Part shown: positions 46,110 to 57,915 of the stretch, piece after piece
How positions within the stretch are numbered: the first letter of the stretch is position 1
How the letters are laid out: every line of letters starts with the position of its first letter
Source: Apiotrichum sp. Y4204
Lineage: Eukaryota; Basidiomycota; Tremellomycetes; Trichosporonales; Trichosporonaceae
DNA length: 64,000 nt
Reading direction: 5' to 3'
Assembly: GCA_025531455.1 (NCBI GenBank)
Contig: JAMYHL010000067.1
Coordinates: 186,001 to 250,000, forward strand
Notes under the pieces: generated by a model
What the model saw: only the letters and a program-made list of their open reading frames with translations
The model's database searches: none
Told to the model about the DNA's origin: nothing
Made by a program: the position numbers and the translations under genes

Positions 46110-49100
46110 ATGGGCGTACACGGCCTGTGGGAGGTAAGTCAATGCTTAGAGTCACTTTCCAGAGCGATGACTGATGCCAGCTCCTCCGGCCAGCAGCAAC
46201 ACGGACGTCGCTCGCCGCGCTTGGTCGCGATGCGTTTCTTGCCAACCGTAACGGGCTGCGCGCGTTTGTGATTGGTATCGATGCGTCCATATGGATTTTC
46301 CACGCGCAGGCAACGCACACGGGGAGTAATCCGTTTGAGCGGACGCTCTTCTACAAGATTGCGCATCTCCTTCAGCACCCCGTCCTGCCCGTGTTCGTTT
46401 TTGGTGAGTTCCGTCCTGTGGTCGAGCTCACGCCAGATGGGCCGAACAAGCCTGTTGTGAAGCGGAATAACCGCGTACATGGAAGATTTGGGACGAGCGA
46501 TGCCCACAGTCGCAAGTTTAAGCGTCTGCTGGACATGTGCGGCCTCGCATACTGGAATGTACGTGCTGAAAGCCATTCAAGCTGATGACAGGCGCCCGGT
46601 GAAGCAGAGGCTGAGCTTGCTCTTATGAACCGGCAAGGGAAAATTGATGCTGTGTTGTCGGATGATGTGGATGCTTTGCTATTCGGAGCGACCTGTATCC
46701 TGAGAAAGTGGGTGTACCCCCTCGATAACAAGCTTACCTTACAGCAATTCGCCAACTCTGTCCGGAGCGACAGGCGGGAACGGCAGCCGGGCGGAGATGC
46801 GACACTACGACATGTTCCGGGCTTGTGATATCCCGAAAGCTTGGGCTCGCGAGGACACCAGTCTCAAGACGGAGGAAGACTGCAGAAATGCAATGATTCT
46901 TGTCGCGTTGTTGAGTGGCGGAGACTATGCTCCCGACGGCGCTGCTGGTATTGGTGAGTGGTGAATCTTCTCGTCTATAGCACTAATTTCAGGACCCACA
47001 CTCGCAATGGGACTCGCGCACGCCGGTATGGCCCACTTTCTGAAGCTCTACAACTCTAACCGAGCCGCCTTTGACCAGAAGGTCGAGTACATCCACAAGG
47101 TCATGGTGGACGAGTTGCGGACAAACGCGTCCGGCTTTGTCGGGAAGAAGTATGCCGCAAAAGCACGCGAGCTTGAGAGCAAGCTACCAACGGATGTGTT
47201 CAACGAGTTTCCCCTCAAGTCGTACCTCGATCCTGCTAGGAGTCCAGACGACCCAGCCCTTGGCTGGCCTGGATTCAAGAAGGGTGCGGCTGACCATGTT
47301 GGACGTTGGAGTCTGGAAAGCGCGTCTAAGGCGTGCGAAGATCTCTTCGAATGGGGAACAAAGGAACTCGTCTGCAAGAAATTCGCCGCTGACAACGGCC
47401 TGTTTTGCGCCGAGGTGATGAACGAAGCACGATTGCGAGTCTTGGCGGCGGACAAGACCCGTCGCAAATCACGGCCCTCCCTCGGTAACGGTGGCTTGAC
47501 GGCTTTCTACGAAACGTCCGAGTTTCGCCAGGCCTCATTGCCCGTCATTGACAATGGCGTCCCCGACCACATCCTCAAGATCCATTCTACTCGTTCTTCA
47601 CCAATGTGCGCCGAGATGACCGAGTTCCGTCTCGGTTTTAGCAAACAGCCATACATCGAACGTTGTCGGAATGCGATGGAGGGAACGCGGGTGGACCCAT
47701 CGCTGCTCCCTCCCGAACTTCGCGCGGCGCAAGGTCTCGTAGAGGCAACCCAGATGGAGGCTACGCAAAGCGACAAAACGGCGAAGGATGAGATTCGGAT
47801 GTGGATCCCCGACTACCTTATCCGCGCGGCATGGTCATCAATCGCCGAGGAGTACGATGCAAGCGTCGCTGCCAAGGCCGCAGCAAAAAGCACCCCTAAG
47901 AAGAATACTGCAACCAAGCGGAAGGGGAAGAACACAACGTCGGGGGTGACGAACGAGAACACGGAAGGTTTCCTGGCGTATTTCAGGAAGGACTGCCCCC
48001 AGTCGCCTTCGGTGGCCGCCTCCGTCGAATCAGTCTCTTCCTCCCTGTCGTCGGTGGCTTCGGCATCCGATCGTACTCCATCCCCTACGCCCACTCGGCC
48101 TCGTACACGTGATGCTTCATCACCGTTAACGTCCGCGCCCCCGAGTCCAGGGGATGATGTGAGCACTCTGCTGACCGGCCCTACTCCGACCTCCCCCTCT
48201 CCTACCCCTCTACACAAGTCACGGTGTGGCCAAAGAACCCAAACACCGACGGACGTGCGAATTCCGAAACAAAAAGCTCGATCCAATCTTCAGTCTTCTT
48301 CCGCAACCGTTCCCGCCCCTCAATCTTTATCCACGTCAAGAACCCATCGCCAAGCTACCCCTCCGTCGTCGCCCGATATCATTGCCATCGACACGCCGCC
48401 CACGAGAAGATCGACGCGCAAAGCTTCAGCCCGCAAGGCCGCCCAGACTGATAAGCGGACTCATTCTGAGGTCTCGTCCTCCGCCTTAAGCGGGTCCCGC
48501 ACCCCCCGTCGGGCTGTTCCTAAACGGAGCAAGAGGGGCGTTGAAGCGAGGGGCACCGAAGTTGAGCCCATTGACTTGTGCGACTTGGATGACGAGTTAG
48601 CGCCGCCTCTGCATGGTCAACCTCAGCCTGCGACCGAGTTGCACAGCTCTGCCGGATCAGCTCGCCGTCGTGGTCGTCCGCGCAAGTCAGCCACTCCAGT
48701 GCTGCCACCAGTAGCGTCTTCTCCGCTCAGCAGCGTACCATCGCCCGTGCCAACGCTGTCCCCCCAGTCCACCCCTCGTAGTCGTCCACACAAGTCGCCG
48801 ATTCCTGCACTCTCGCCTTCTCCATTGACTAGCGTGCCGCCCTCTCCCACGATGCCGAAAGATACATCGAAACGCAAGTCGAGGTCCAAGACTTCGCACA
48901 TCGGCGAGGAATCATCTCGCAAGACTGCGGCCACCCGCAAGTCGCCATCCCACACGTCGCCGATCAAGATTAGTGCAGGGTCCGGGAAGAAGAGCACCTC
49001 GACCCCGACCCTCTCTTCCGTCCTAACAACGCAATCTACGCTCGACTCGCTCATTGTCGGTCGCAATCGTCGCAAGTCGAACAAGCCCCCGACCATCACG

Positions 49101-49229
49101 GAGCCCAAAGACAAGCCTGAAGACGAGGCCAAAGATTCCAAGAACACCGTCCCCTACTACACTGTCCGCATGGAAGCGGACGGGTTACAGCACATCTACA
49201 TTGGCCACGATCCGCCGCCCCTGGAGTAG
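46110..49229 (+). CDS. GEN1/YEN1-type Holliday junction resolvase (XPG family nuclease)
   Basis: Structure-selective nuclease resolving recombination intermediates. Six exons (46110-46133, 46181-46403, 46437-46558, 46592-46707, 46745-46953, 46993-49229) give 976 aa, longer than yeast Yen1 (759). Seen: MGVHGLWELLRPAA start, IGIDASIWIFHA and VFVFDGPNKP (XPG-N, catalytic Asp), APGEAEAELALM and LSDDVDALLFGA (XPG-I acidic residues), then the helix-two-turn-helix GGDYAPDGAAGIG. Lacking PCNA-style FEN1 features, it fits GEN1/Yen1. The last roughly 400 residues are Ser/Thr/Pro/Arg/Lys rich with many SP/TP sites, as expected for cell-cycle CDK control. They include an acidic-hydrophobic VEPIDLCDLDDE stretch resembling a SUMO-interacting motif. 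The large last exon has no sign of further introns. Confidence 0.92.
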
Positions 49230-49401
49230 CCACATTACATCGGAGAAACCTCACCACACGCATATTATCACAATCATACCAACAATGATATCAACCTGAC
49301 GGAGCAAGAGCAAATATAACCCCATCCACACTTCGTGTTGTACAACGCCATGCATATAGCGACCCATCTACCAAACCTTGTCTATCAGCTGAAAGTCCAA
49401 C

Positions 49402-51721
49402 TTACGCTCCTGGGGTTCCGGACCGGCTGGCCCGTTCCTCCATCCTCTGTTTGACGTTGCCCCACAATCGTCCGGCACCATCCCTTAGACCCTCACCGAC
49501 TTGAGCAATGCCTCCGCCGAGCTGAAGCCCAACATCATTGGCGCCGGAGCGATACAGCCCAGCGCCAGCGGATCCGCCAACACTGAGCTCGTACCCACCG
49601 GCGCGGAGGGCGAGTGCTGGTGCGGCGCCTGGTGCTGGTGAGGCATGTAAACTCGTGTTCGCGCTGGGGAGGGACGGTGGCGGGCCATAGATGGACTCGG
49701 GGTACGTTTCCGCCGCCTTGGACATCATCTCAAGGAAGCTGGCGTTAGTATGCGGGCACATGTGGATTCTCTCACCTCTGCGAGTTGTGCACCGTGCTTC
49801 CACCAAGGAGAATACGAGTGCCGCCCGGTCCTCCCATCGCATCGCTGGCCAGACGCTGGTTGAGGAGGGCCACAGTCCTGCTCTCTTCGTATGTTGTGCC
49901 ACCGAGCATGAACACGATAATGTCCTGGGGACGCTGCATGCGGGAACCCTCGTCCCCTTCGATGAAGGGGTACGACTGCTCCCGCAGGCGACCCTTGAGG
50001 AGGAGGTCGAGCGTCTGCGCGAGATGCGGCGTGTGTTGCGTGTAGACGTTCTCTACCCCCTTGAGCCCCTTCAGCGCGGACTTGCCCCGCGAGAAGAGGT
50101 TCTCGTTCATGAAGAGATCGTCCTGCCGCACATCGGCGCCGGCGAGGTTGAGAAGGACGTAAACGAGACGCGCGCGGTCCGCGCTCACGCCGTGCGAGAT
50201 CAGACTGTCCACGACGGCGGGGATTGAATTGCCCGGTAGTTTCTGGTATCGTAGCGCGTAAAGGATCGCGAGGCGGAGTTTGCTGGCTGGCGGGACGCGG
50301 GATGAGGAGATGAGGGTCTGGACACTCCGCAGATCAGCGGCGTGGCTCTCCTGCGACGCGAGCGACTGTTCCACTTCAGAAACGTTTAGCAGGTCGTCCC
50401 GGTCAATCAGACGCGAGAGCTCGCCGACGAGCGTCACGTGCTTGGTGACATTGCCGCCCAGACGCTGGAACTCGGGGTACTCTTCTACAAAGCGCTTCAT
50501 ATCGGCGATGGTCTCGATGCGGGAGGAGGCAGCGCCCGCGGCGCCACCAAGGGAGGCCGTCTTGGCGCTGTAGTCGGTCACGTAGGCGCTGAGCGCGGCG
50601 CCGAGGTCGCCAAAGTTGGCGAATAGGTGTTGACTGAAAAACGGATCAGAGGAGGCGGAGAGCACGAGGTCCTGGTGGTCAGTGAAGCCTGGACAAGAAC
50701 ACGCACCCGTAGCTCGAGCTTCTCCTCGCCATCGATCTTGACGCGGCCATTGTTGATCCCGATCAGCTCATGCACCATGGCCTCGTACGTCCACTGCGAG
50801 AGCAGGGGAGTGACGGGATCATTACGGCGGTCGAGAATGAGAAGAAGCGGAGCGGGGCCTGCAGTGGATCGGAAGTCGAAGAGGTCGCGGAAGGGCGGGT
50901 GTGCCATGGCAGCCTGGACTTCGAGGGCGAGCTTGCGTCCTCCGCCAGACATGCGCTCCCAACGAATGACCGGTCGCTTCTTGAGCGACAAGAGTACGGC
51001 GAGGATGGCGCGCAAGTGGTTGTCCATCACCGGGCCTGGCAGCTCGTCCGGGGGCGGGAAGTAGAGCGGCGGCTGGCGTCAGCGAGGCAGGAACAGGGAC
51101 GCACGTTTGGGGGACCTTCGCCGCCGTCTGCGAGCGCGTCCTGCGTCAGCGTGAAGAGCGAGGGGTAGTGTGCGAGGTAGTCGGCGAAGTATTCCTGCGA
51201 GTCAGTGGACGCTAGGGAAGCGAGGAGGTCGGTGCCGGGAGGGCGTTACGCACCTGGACCTCCTTGACCACTTCGTACTGATCGACGGTGGCCATCTCCT
51301 CGATCTGCGACTTTGTGAGGACATTGGAGAAGACTGCGGTCAGCGCAAGAATGTTCTGTGCCGCTCACACAGCCAGTAGCCGCCATAGCGCGGCTCGGCG
51401 AGCTCGGCCTTGACAAGGTCGATGGTCTTGTCCGATGGCGAGAGGAATGCAATACAGTTGAGGTGGGTGAGCGCCTCCCGCGACACACTGTCGTTAGCCC
51501 CTCACGGTGCTCCCTACACACTTGTCTATCCGGTCGGTGAGGTAGACTTCGTGGGCGAGCAACTCGGACTGCGTGGTGACGAGCGACACGATTGGGGTCT
51601 GCTGTTAGCGGGTGGGAGTGTTGAGGCTCACGGTATGCGCGTCGAGAAGGAGCACCTTCATGCCTGGCACCTCGGTAATCATCTTGACCACGTAGGTCTG
51701 CACCGCCTTTAGCACGTCCAT
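49402..51721 (-). CDS. VPS45: VPS45, Sec1/Munc18-family SNARE regulator
   Basis: SM protein acting with a Tlg2-type syntaxin in Golgi-to-endosome/vacuole fusion. Eight exons: 51632-51721, 51522-51598, 51369-51487, 51254-51333, 51105-51194, 50707-51072, 49776-50671, 49402-49738, giving 684 aa. Seen: MDVLKAVQTYVVKMI start, MKVLLLDAHT-TPIVSLVTTQSELL, EVYLTDRID, LLLILDRRNDPVTPLLSQWTYEAMVHEL and PQDIIVFMLGGTTYEES, all family landmarks. It is about 100 residues longer than yeast Vps45 (577) because of a Gly/Ala/Pro-rich C-terminal extension (about the last 100 residues, mostly exon 8) without known domains. The first intron ends in AACAGCAG, a NAGNAG acceptor; I used the downstream AG. The gene converges with the resolvase. 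Confidence 0.9.
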
Positions 51722-52175
51722 CGCGGGTGGATGAGTGGGGAGCGAGGAGATGGTGTAGTGTTTGTTGTTCAGTAAGTGGGTCGTGGTGAGTGGTGGTGGG
51801 ATGAAACGACGGACTTGAAAGTGAGATCGACGTCACCGCCAGCACGACAGTAACAACATTCCATCCTCCGAGGGACCCATCCTCGGTCTTCGTGGTCTAT
51901 TTGTTCTGCACATGGCATGCATGGGTATGGAATGAAGAAGGTTATGCGAGTGGTGATGCATGCTCTGCGTGGGACGAATCGCATTTCAAGAAGTCCACTC
52001 CGGCCTATGCCAAGTCCCACTTCAAACTGACGATGCAATGCTGCACTCAATGGTCTGCTGCCGATGCTTTACTTGCTATGCCCTCCTGCTGCCCGCTGCG
52101 CCAACATTTGACTTCATTCTTTAACTGCTACCACAGAGTACGCTGGGAGGCTACAAATCCAATCGCTGGGTGCGC
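51722..52175. other. VPS45 upstream region and cyclophilin 3' flank
   Basis: About 450 bases between two minus-strand genes, with no supported frame. It should contain the VPS45 promoter and the cyclophilin terminator. Confidence 0.4.
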
Positions 52176-52404
52176 TTAGACGGTGCCGGCGGCCTCGATC
52201 TTGATCTCGGCGCGGGTCTTGCCGGAAGCCGAGCCGAGCGACTCGATCTTCTTGACAAGGTCCTGGCCCTTGACGACCTCGCCGAAGACGACGTGCTTGC
52301 CGTCGAGCCACGAGGTGACGACGGTGGTGATGAAGAACTGCGAGCCGTTGGTGTTGGGGCCGGCGTTGGCCATCGAGAGGAGGAAGGGCTTGTCGTGACG
52401 GAGG

Positions 52405-52439
<35 letters not shown>

Positions 52440-52440
52440 C

Positions 52441-52472
<32 letters not shown>

Positions 52473-53096
52473 GTCACCACCCTGGAGCATGAAGTCAGGG
52501 ATCACACGGTGGAAGGTCGAGGGGGCGTAGCCGAAGCCCTTCTCGCCGGTGCAGAGAGCACGGAAGTTGGCGGCGGTCTTGGGGACGACGTCGTCGCTAA
52601 CTGTTAGCAGGAGGGCAAGCTGAAAGGTGTCGCACAGCCCCGAAATCGGCAGATGAGCCAATGGGGTGTCGCAAAGAGCCACAGCACTTTTGAGTGGATA
52701 GTGCCACAAAAGTCCTCTCTCCCCGTTTGTCAAACATCGCCGATCCAGCTCCAGCGCGACATCCCACACCAGAGCACAACGTACTAGAGCTTGAACTCAA
52801 TGCGGCCCGCGGGCTGCTCTGCACCTGTCAGCATACATGCTCAGTAATGTGGAGGCGAAAAGGGTCGCAGGTGGAGGTTGAGACGAAAACGACTGCCATG
52901 TCAGACAGGTGCCACAAAGTGGCAGCCACCTTCAGACGATCATATCTCGACAACCAGACCACCTCCAACGCCGATTCTTGTATCTCCGAGCTCCTCTCGG
53001 CGTCGCGGAGCCAGCGCACGCACTGTTGATGCTGATATCGAAATAAACATTTGACATCTGGCGGGCCGTAGACATGAAGCGACGAAGGTAAGACAT
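52176..53096 (-). CDS. CPR1: Cyclophilin A-type peptidyl-prolyl isomerase, possible dual start
   Basis: Abundant cytosolic proline isomerase and cyclosporin receptor. Exons: up to 53096 (53024-53096 from the first ATG), 52785-52824, 52176-52596. From ATG 53057 the product is 164 aa ([19 protein letters not shown]...), the usual cytosolic length. Two more in-frame ATGs lie upstream at 53075 and 53096; the longest form adds [13 protein letters not shown], a basic leader like a short mitochondrial presequence. Seen: [40 protein letters not shown] and [13 protein letters not shown]; the active-site Arg and the cyclosporin-contact Trp are present. Both introns are long for this genome (199 and 188 nt). 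Confidence 0.93.
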
Positions 53097-54336
53097 GGTG
53101 GACGGTGTTGGGAGGTCGAGGGAGTTTAGAGAGGGTCGAAGAGCGAGTGGTGTTTACGCGCGGGGCGACAGTGTGTAAGTGTGGAGTGGAAGGAAGTAAA
53201 AAAAAAAAAGATGAGCGAGGGTGCGAGCCAATGAGCAGATGGACTGGTAAGTTTGAGCCGCGGGCAGGAGGGGGCGGCTGGCTGGCGGCAGTGACGAGTG
53301 CGAGCGAGGGTAGGAGATGTGACGCGAGCGCCGCCAAAGCTGCAACCCGCAATCGCGCTGTCGCTGCCGCCAATGCCGGTGCCGATGTCGGTGTGGACGG
53401 TAATGGGATGGTACTCACTGTTGCGGATTTTTTGCTGGGGTAGGTGTGGAAAGAAGGAAGAGAGATGGAGAGTTGCTGATGTGGTCGCAGTGGGAAATAA
53501 AGGGCGGGGGGAGGAGGGTGTGTAGGCTGTTTGTTTTGCAGCGGCCTTGGGGGACAGGTGTGTTCTTACCTGTCGTGGAACGTGGTAGAAATCCAGCCAC
53601 AACCGGCAGGTGGACCCGTGCAAGCACGCGTACACCCTGTGCAACCGCGCAACCTTCGGACCGCATAGCACGTCCAGTACGTAGAGCGTGCCACGTTTGA
53701 ATGCGACCACTGACGTCACCCTAAGCTTTGGGGCCCTCCCGTTTGGGCACCTTGGCTGTTCTGCGTTGCGCCTGCTCTTGAGATGGAAACGGATCTTGGG
53801 GCTCATGTTCCTCAGCCGGAAGATCGGAACAGTGCAAGAGTGACTTGTTCCCGTGCAAACGTGGCTCTGGTGCGTGGCTAGCGTGATGCTGGCGTGGCTC
53901 AACTAAGCATATTACGTGACTCAAGCAGGGTTTTCAGGAACTTAGGATATAAGCATATCACGTGATCTTTGGGTACAGGGCGCGGAAGGTAAAGAACCCC
54001 ACAAGAGAATTATGGTTATTTGGCGTTAATCCCACGTGCTGATCCCTCATCGACACAGGGGTAGGCACATCAGCATCGACGACTATCATTCTAGTGCTTG
54101 TCAGGAGGCCAGTATGGAGAAAGGCGACTTGCGGGACGCAATGCATGCGGCGCACCGTATGCTCAAACAAGTCTGAGCAGCTGCCGAAACGCCACTGTGG
54201 AGCGACTGCAACTGGAGGGAGACCCGATCGGCAGCGTCCAGCCCGTGGGTATGTCGGATGTATTCATATGAGTGTGCCGTGCCTGCTGGATGATAATACA
54301 ATATGAAAGCTATATAAAACAAAGTGCACCACTCCG
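53097..54336. other. Cyclophilin upstream region and TFB2 3' flank
   Basis: About 1.24 kb. Near 53199-53210 there is a plus-strand A run (pyrimidine tract in the cyclophilin sense), as often found before strongly expressed fungal genes. A 258-codon minus frame (53126-53902) is of very low complexity (Ser, Pro, Thr, His, Ala) with no family motif, and I treat it as non-coding. Two copies of an ACGTGA core with related flanks lie at about 53913-53920 and 53959-53966. Confidence 0.45.
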
Positions 54337-55905
54337 CTACGAGCCGCGGAGCTGCACCTGTTTTGCCTTGATGTAGTCTTTGATCGCTTCGCGGACCGCC
54401 GGTTCGATAAAGAGCAACTTTTGGCTCGGAACGGCAAGCTGGAGGCCCGCGTTGCGTTCGGCCTCGTCTCGCGTCTCCTCGTACAGCTCCTTTGAAAAGA
54501 ACTCGAACATAAAGCTCTCCTGCGAGCCTAGGCGGTTGCGCTCGTTGTCCCACAGATGCAGCTGGTCGGTGACGGATGAGTGGAGGAGCGGCGGCGGGTG
54601 GTTGTACATCTGCGGATGGGCGTGACTGGAGAGGTACGAAATGATCTGCTGCGCCGAGATGCCCTTGTCCATGGCTGCCTTGACGTGTAACCTGTCGAGT
54701 TTTCCGACCACAAGATTTGGATAGCGGATGCTGATGCGGACGAAGAGGTTGAGAATAGCAATTTCGAGCTCGTTGGCCGTATACGCGTAAATCTTGTAGT
54801 TCGTCTCGAGGATAAGAAAGCGCTTGTCGTCGGCGCTCTGGGAGCGCGACGCGGTCGTCTCTCCGGAACAGAGCGAGGTGGCGAGGTGCGTCGGGAAGAG
54901 CTGGTCACCGTTGAGGTACACGAATCCGTATTGCTCTAGATCCTTGAGTACGCCCTGGTGGTGGGGGAAGCTCTTCGATACGCTGTAGTCCTGGCCAAGC
55001 TGCATGCAGCCCAACGAGAAAAAGACAGACAGAATGCCCGCGGCATTGTCCCCGCGAGCCTGTTTTCCAGCGAGGTAGAACATGAGGATCTGCCACAGCT
55101 GCATCTGTCGGTCCTCAAGCAAGAACTGGAAGCCCTTGGACGTTATCGTCAGTCGCCCAAAGTTTGGTTTGCGCCGCGACTCGTCCCACGGATCAGACAT
55201 CAGACCCGACTGATACAGCAGATGCAAAACGGAATCACGCGGCCGCGTCGAGACGTGACCTCCGGACGCAAGGCCTGATGATACCATGTACTTGAGAATG
55301 TTCTTCGGTTAGTGGAGAGTTCAAGCGTCCACTCACTTCCCAGGAGTCCTCGCCGTGACTTGTTAGCTGCTCAACACTTGGCACCTTTTCTCCTGGTCTC
55401 CGCTCATATGGCACCCCGAACGAGTTGGATGTGCCCCTGATGTCAGCATCCGGTCGCACGCTTCCCACTCACAGTCCAGTCAAAGCATTCCGCAGCCCGC
55501 GCTTGAAGTTCTCGCTCAGCGGCCAATGAAACTTGTTCCCCCTATGGCTGAGGGAGAGGAAGATGTATCTATCGCGCGCGGTACGGATAATCTCCTCGGC
55601 ACTGTGGTAAGCTGCGTGAACCCCTCCTCGCTCACTCACGCCTCCGGCGTGGTACGCTCGTCCATCCCGCAGAACGCCTTGAGGTCTGACGTGCGGACAG
55701 TAGTGTACGACCACAGCGCATGTAGTACAATCTGGCGGCACACGGGCGGGAGCAGGCGGAGAATGCAGAGACACGCAGCTTCGGACTTGTAGATGCTCTC
55801 GTAAAACGTCTGCGGCTGATTGTCGAGAAACGCATCGAGCGGGGCCGTCGGCGACGGCGACTCGTCACCCCCGTCCTGGCGTTCCGAAAAGGGTTGGACG
55901 ACCAT
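54337..55905 (-). CDS. TFB2: TFIIH core subunit TFB2 / p52 (GTF2H4)
   Basis: TFIIH subunit that regulates the XPB/Ssl2 ATPase in transcription initiation and nucleotide-excision repair. Four exons (55640-55905, 55473-55601, 55337-55436, 54337-55302), 486 aa, between human p52 (462) and yeast Tfb2 (513). Seen: SIYKSEAACLCILRLLPPVC, IVLHALWSYTTVRTSDLKAF, the WPLSENFKRGLRNALTG stretch, DSWENILKYMVSSG, then SRRKPNFGRLTITSKGFQFLL with YQSGLMSDPWDE upstream. The C-terminal winged-helix part ends IEPAVREAIKDYIKAKQ. All joints close in frame. It shares a 268-base divergent spacer with the TCD gene. Confidence 0.94.
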
Positions 55906-56173
55906 GCTCGGATTCTCGTTCTGAATGTGAATGATCGCGCTGAGTGAGCGTCGTGCCGAATGCGCGGCCGTGGATGGTGGCGACAATAAAGAGCGGGTGA
56001 GTGGACAGTGCCGAAATGGATCGAGATGCCGAGTGGTGACGCCGCTGGTGTCACTTATGAAGGCACACCTCCACTTTGGTTCAACTTTTTTCTTCCTCCG
56101 GCCTCCCTCATCCACAAACACGAGCCTTGCACATCACACACCACATCACACACACACACATACAACACCAAGG

Positions 56174-57687
56174 ATGTCGTCCTCGTCGTCCTCCGGCCTG
56201 TCGTTTAGGCAGAGCATGGCAATCACGGCCGTGCTCGCCTCAATCGCGACATCAGCCACAATTCTCACATACCAGGGCCTGAGGCGCGAGGCGCGCACGG
56301 AGCAGCTGAAGCGCGAGGTCGGCGAGGAGGTGGACGCCTGGGAGCGGAGCCAGGAGAAGGAGAAGGCATCGATGACTCCGGAGGAGGTGTTTGAGCGTAG
56401 CATTGGGAGGCAGTCGCGCGAATGGAAGGCGGGCGAGTACGATGAGTCGCTCATCCGCGAGCAGGTACGTGCCTACTGCTGATTGGGATGAGGCTGACGG
56501 CAGCTCACGCGCAACTACAACTTCCTGGGAGAGGAGGCGATGGCCAAGGTGCGCGCGGGATCCGTCGCCGTCGTTGGGTGTGGTGGTGTCGGCTCGTGGT
56601 GTGCGCTCATGCTGCTGCGCAGCGGAGTGAGCAAACTGTTGCTTATCGACTTTGACCTCACGACCCTGTCGTCGCTGAACCGGCACGCATGCGCAACCCT
56701 CGAGGACGTCGGCACTCCAAAGGTTGTCGCGATGCAGAAGTACTTTCGCAAGGTTGCGCCGTGGGCCCAGGTCGACATCAAGACTGGCCTGTGGCGCAAG
56801 GGCGAGGGTGAGGCATGGCTCGAGGGGTACGACTACGTCGTCGACGCCATCGACAACATCGACACCAAGGTCGAGCTTCTCGCGCACTGCAAGAAGAACG
56901 ACATCAAGGTTTTTGCAAGCATGGGTGCTGGAGCCAAGCGCGACCCCACACGGGTACAGATTGCGTGCGTTGAAAGAGACCTGGACCCCTACTCACCCCT
57001 AGCGACATCTCGTCGACGTATGAGGACCCGTTGGCACGCGCGGTGCGGACCAAGTTGCGGAAACACGGCATCTCAAGTGGCATTCCTGTAGTGTACTCGA
57101 CCGAGATTCCTGGAGAAGTCAAGCTGCTTCCCCTAGACGAGGAGGAATTCAAGAAGGGCAGTGTGAAGGAGCTGGGTGCGTTCGACGACTTCCGCGTGCG
57201 TATTCTTCCCGTCCTCGGCCCTCTTCCAGCGACTTTTGGTCTGCACATTGCAACATACGTCATGCTCGACCTGGCCGGCAAGCCCCTCACCGACGCCAGC
57301 GCGATAAAGAACAGGAAAAAGCTGTATGCCACGATGGAGCGCTCGCTTGCGGAGCGTGAAGCCCGCGTATTCGGCAATGTAGGCGAGACGATCATCCACC
57401 TGAATGGCGAAGACATGGCGCTCGTGTTCGAGGAGATCAACAACGGCCGCACGACGATCCCCACGGCAATCGTCACCCCGAGACCCACTGCGATTAGGTG
57501 GGACCGCGAAAAGCCGCTCGCCGCGGACAACCTGGTCATTCTCTCGCACAAAGACGCAGACAAGCACCAGAAGGAGCATCTTGTTGGTGGCAAGAACTTG
57601 GTCGACGTCTGGGGACAGGATGCAGTGGATATTGCCAACCGCCGGAACGAGGAGACTCGTCGCGGCGTCATTTATCGTAGGGGATAG
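56174..57687 (+). CDS. tRNA threonylcarbamoyladenosine dehydratase (TCD1/TCD2, E1-like)
   Basis: E1-like enzyme cyclising t6A37 to ct6A in tRNAs; yeast Tcd1/2 sit on the mitochondrial outer membrane. Three exons (56174-56464, 56504-56964, 57003-57687), 478 aa. A Ser run is followed by one N-terminal hydrophobic segment (SMAITAVLASIATSATIL), a probable membrane anchor, then a charged linker. Seen: AVVGCGGVGSWCALMLLRSG (ATP loop), LLIDFDLTTLSSLNRHA, DYVVDAIDNIDTKVELL and VFASMGAGAKRDPTRVQIADIS, which characterise the TcdA family rather than ubiquitin E1s. The C-terminal part is the fungal extension with GGKNLVDVWGQDAVDIANRRN. The ATG at 56174 is the only one that includes the anchor. Confidence 0.93.
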
Positions 57688-57915
57688 AGATAGACGCACT
57701 TATGCACAGCTCTGTATGTGGGACTGGGGATTCGATTGGCAGGGTGAGAGAAGAGGGGAGGATGGCAGATTGAGCAGATATTTCCATCAGTTTATGAATA
57801 ATGCATTACCAGCCTATGCAAATGATCCTCACGTCGGTGCTATGTTCTTCGCGCCCTTCTGCCACCCTTGTTGTTTTGCCTAAAGTCCTCTATAACCTCA
57901 ACCCCGTTCTCATAA

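Noticed and set aside
53126..53902. 258-codon minus-strand frame upstream of cyclophilin
   Set aside because: Low-complexity composition, no motif, and it covers the expected promoter with its pyrimidine tract. A longer cyclophilin 5' exon was considered but the frame does not match.
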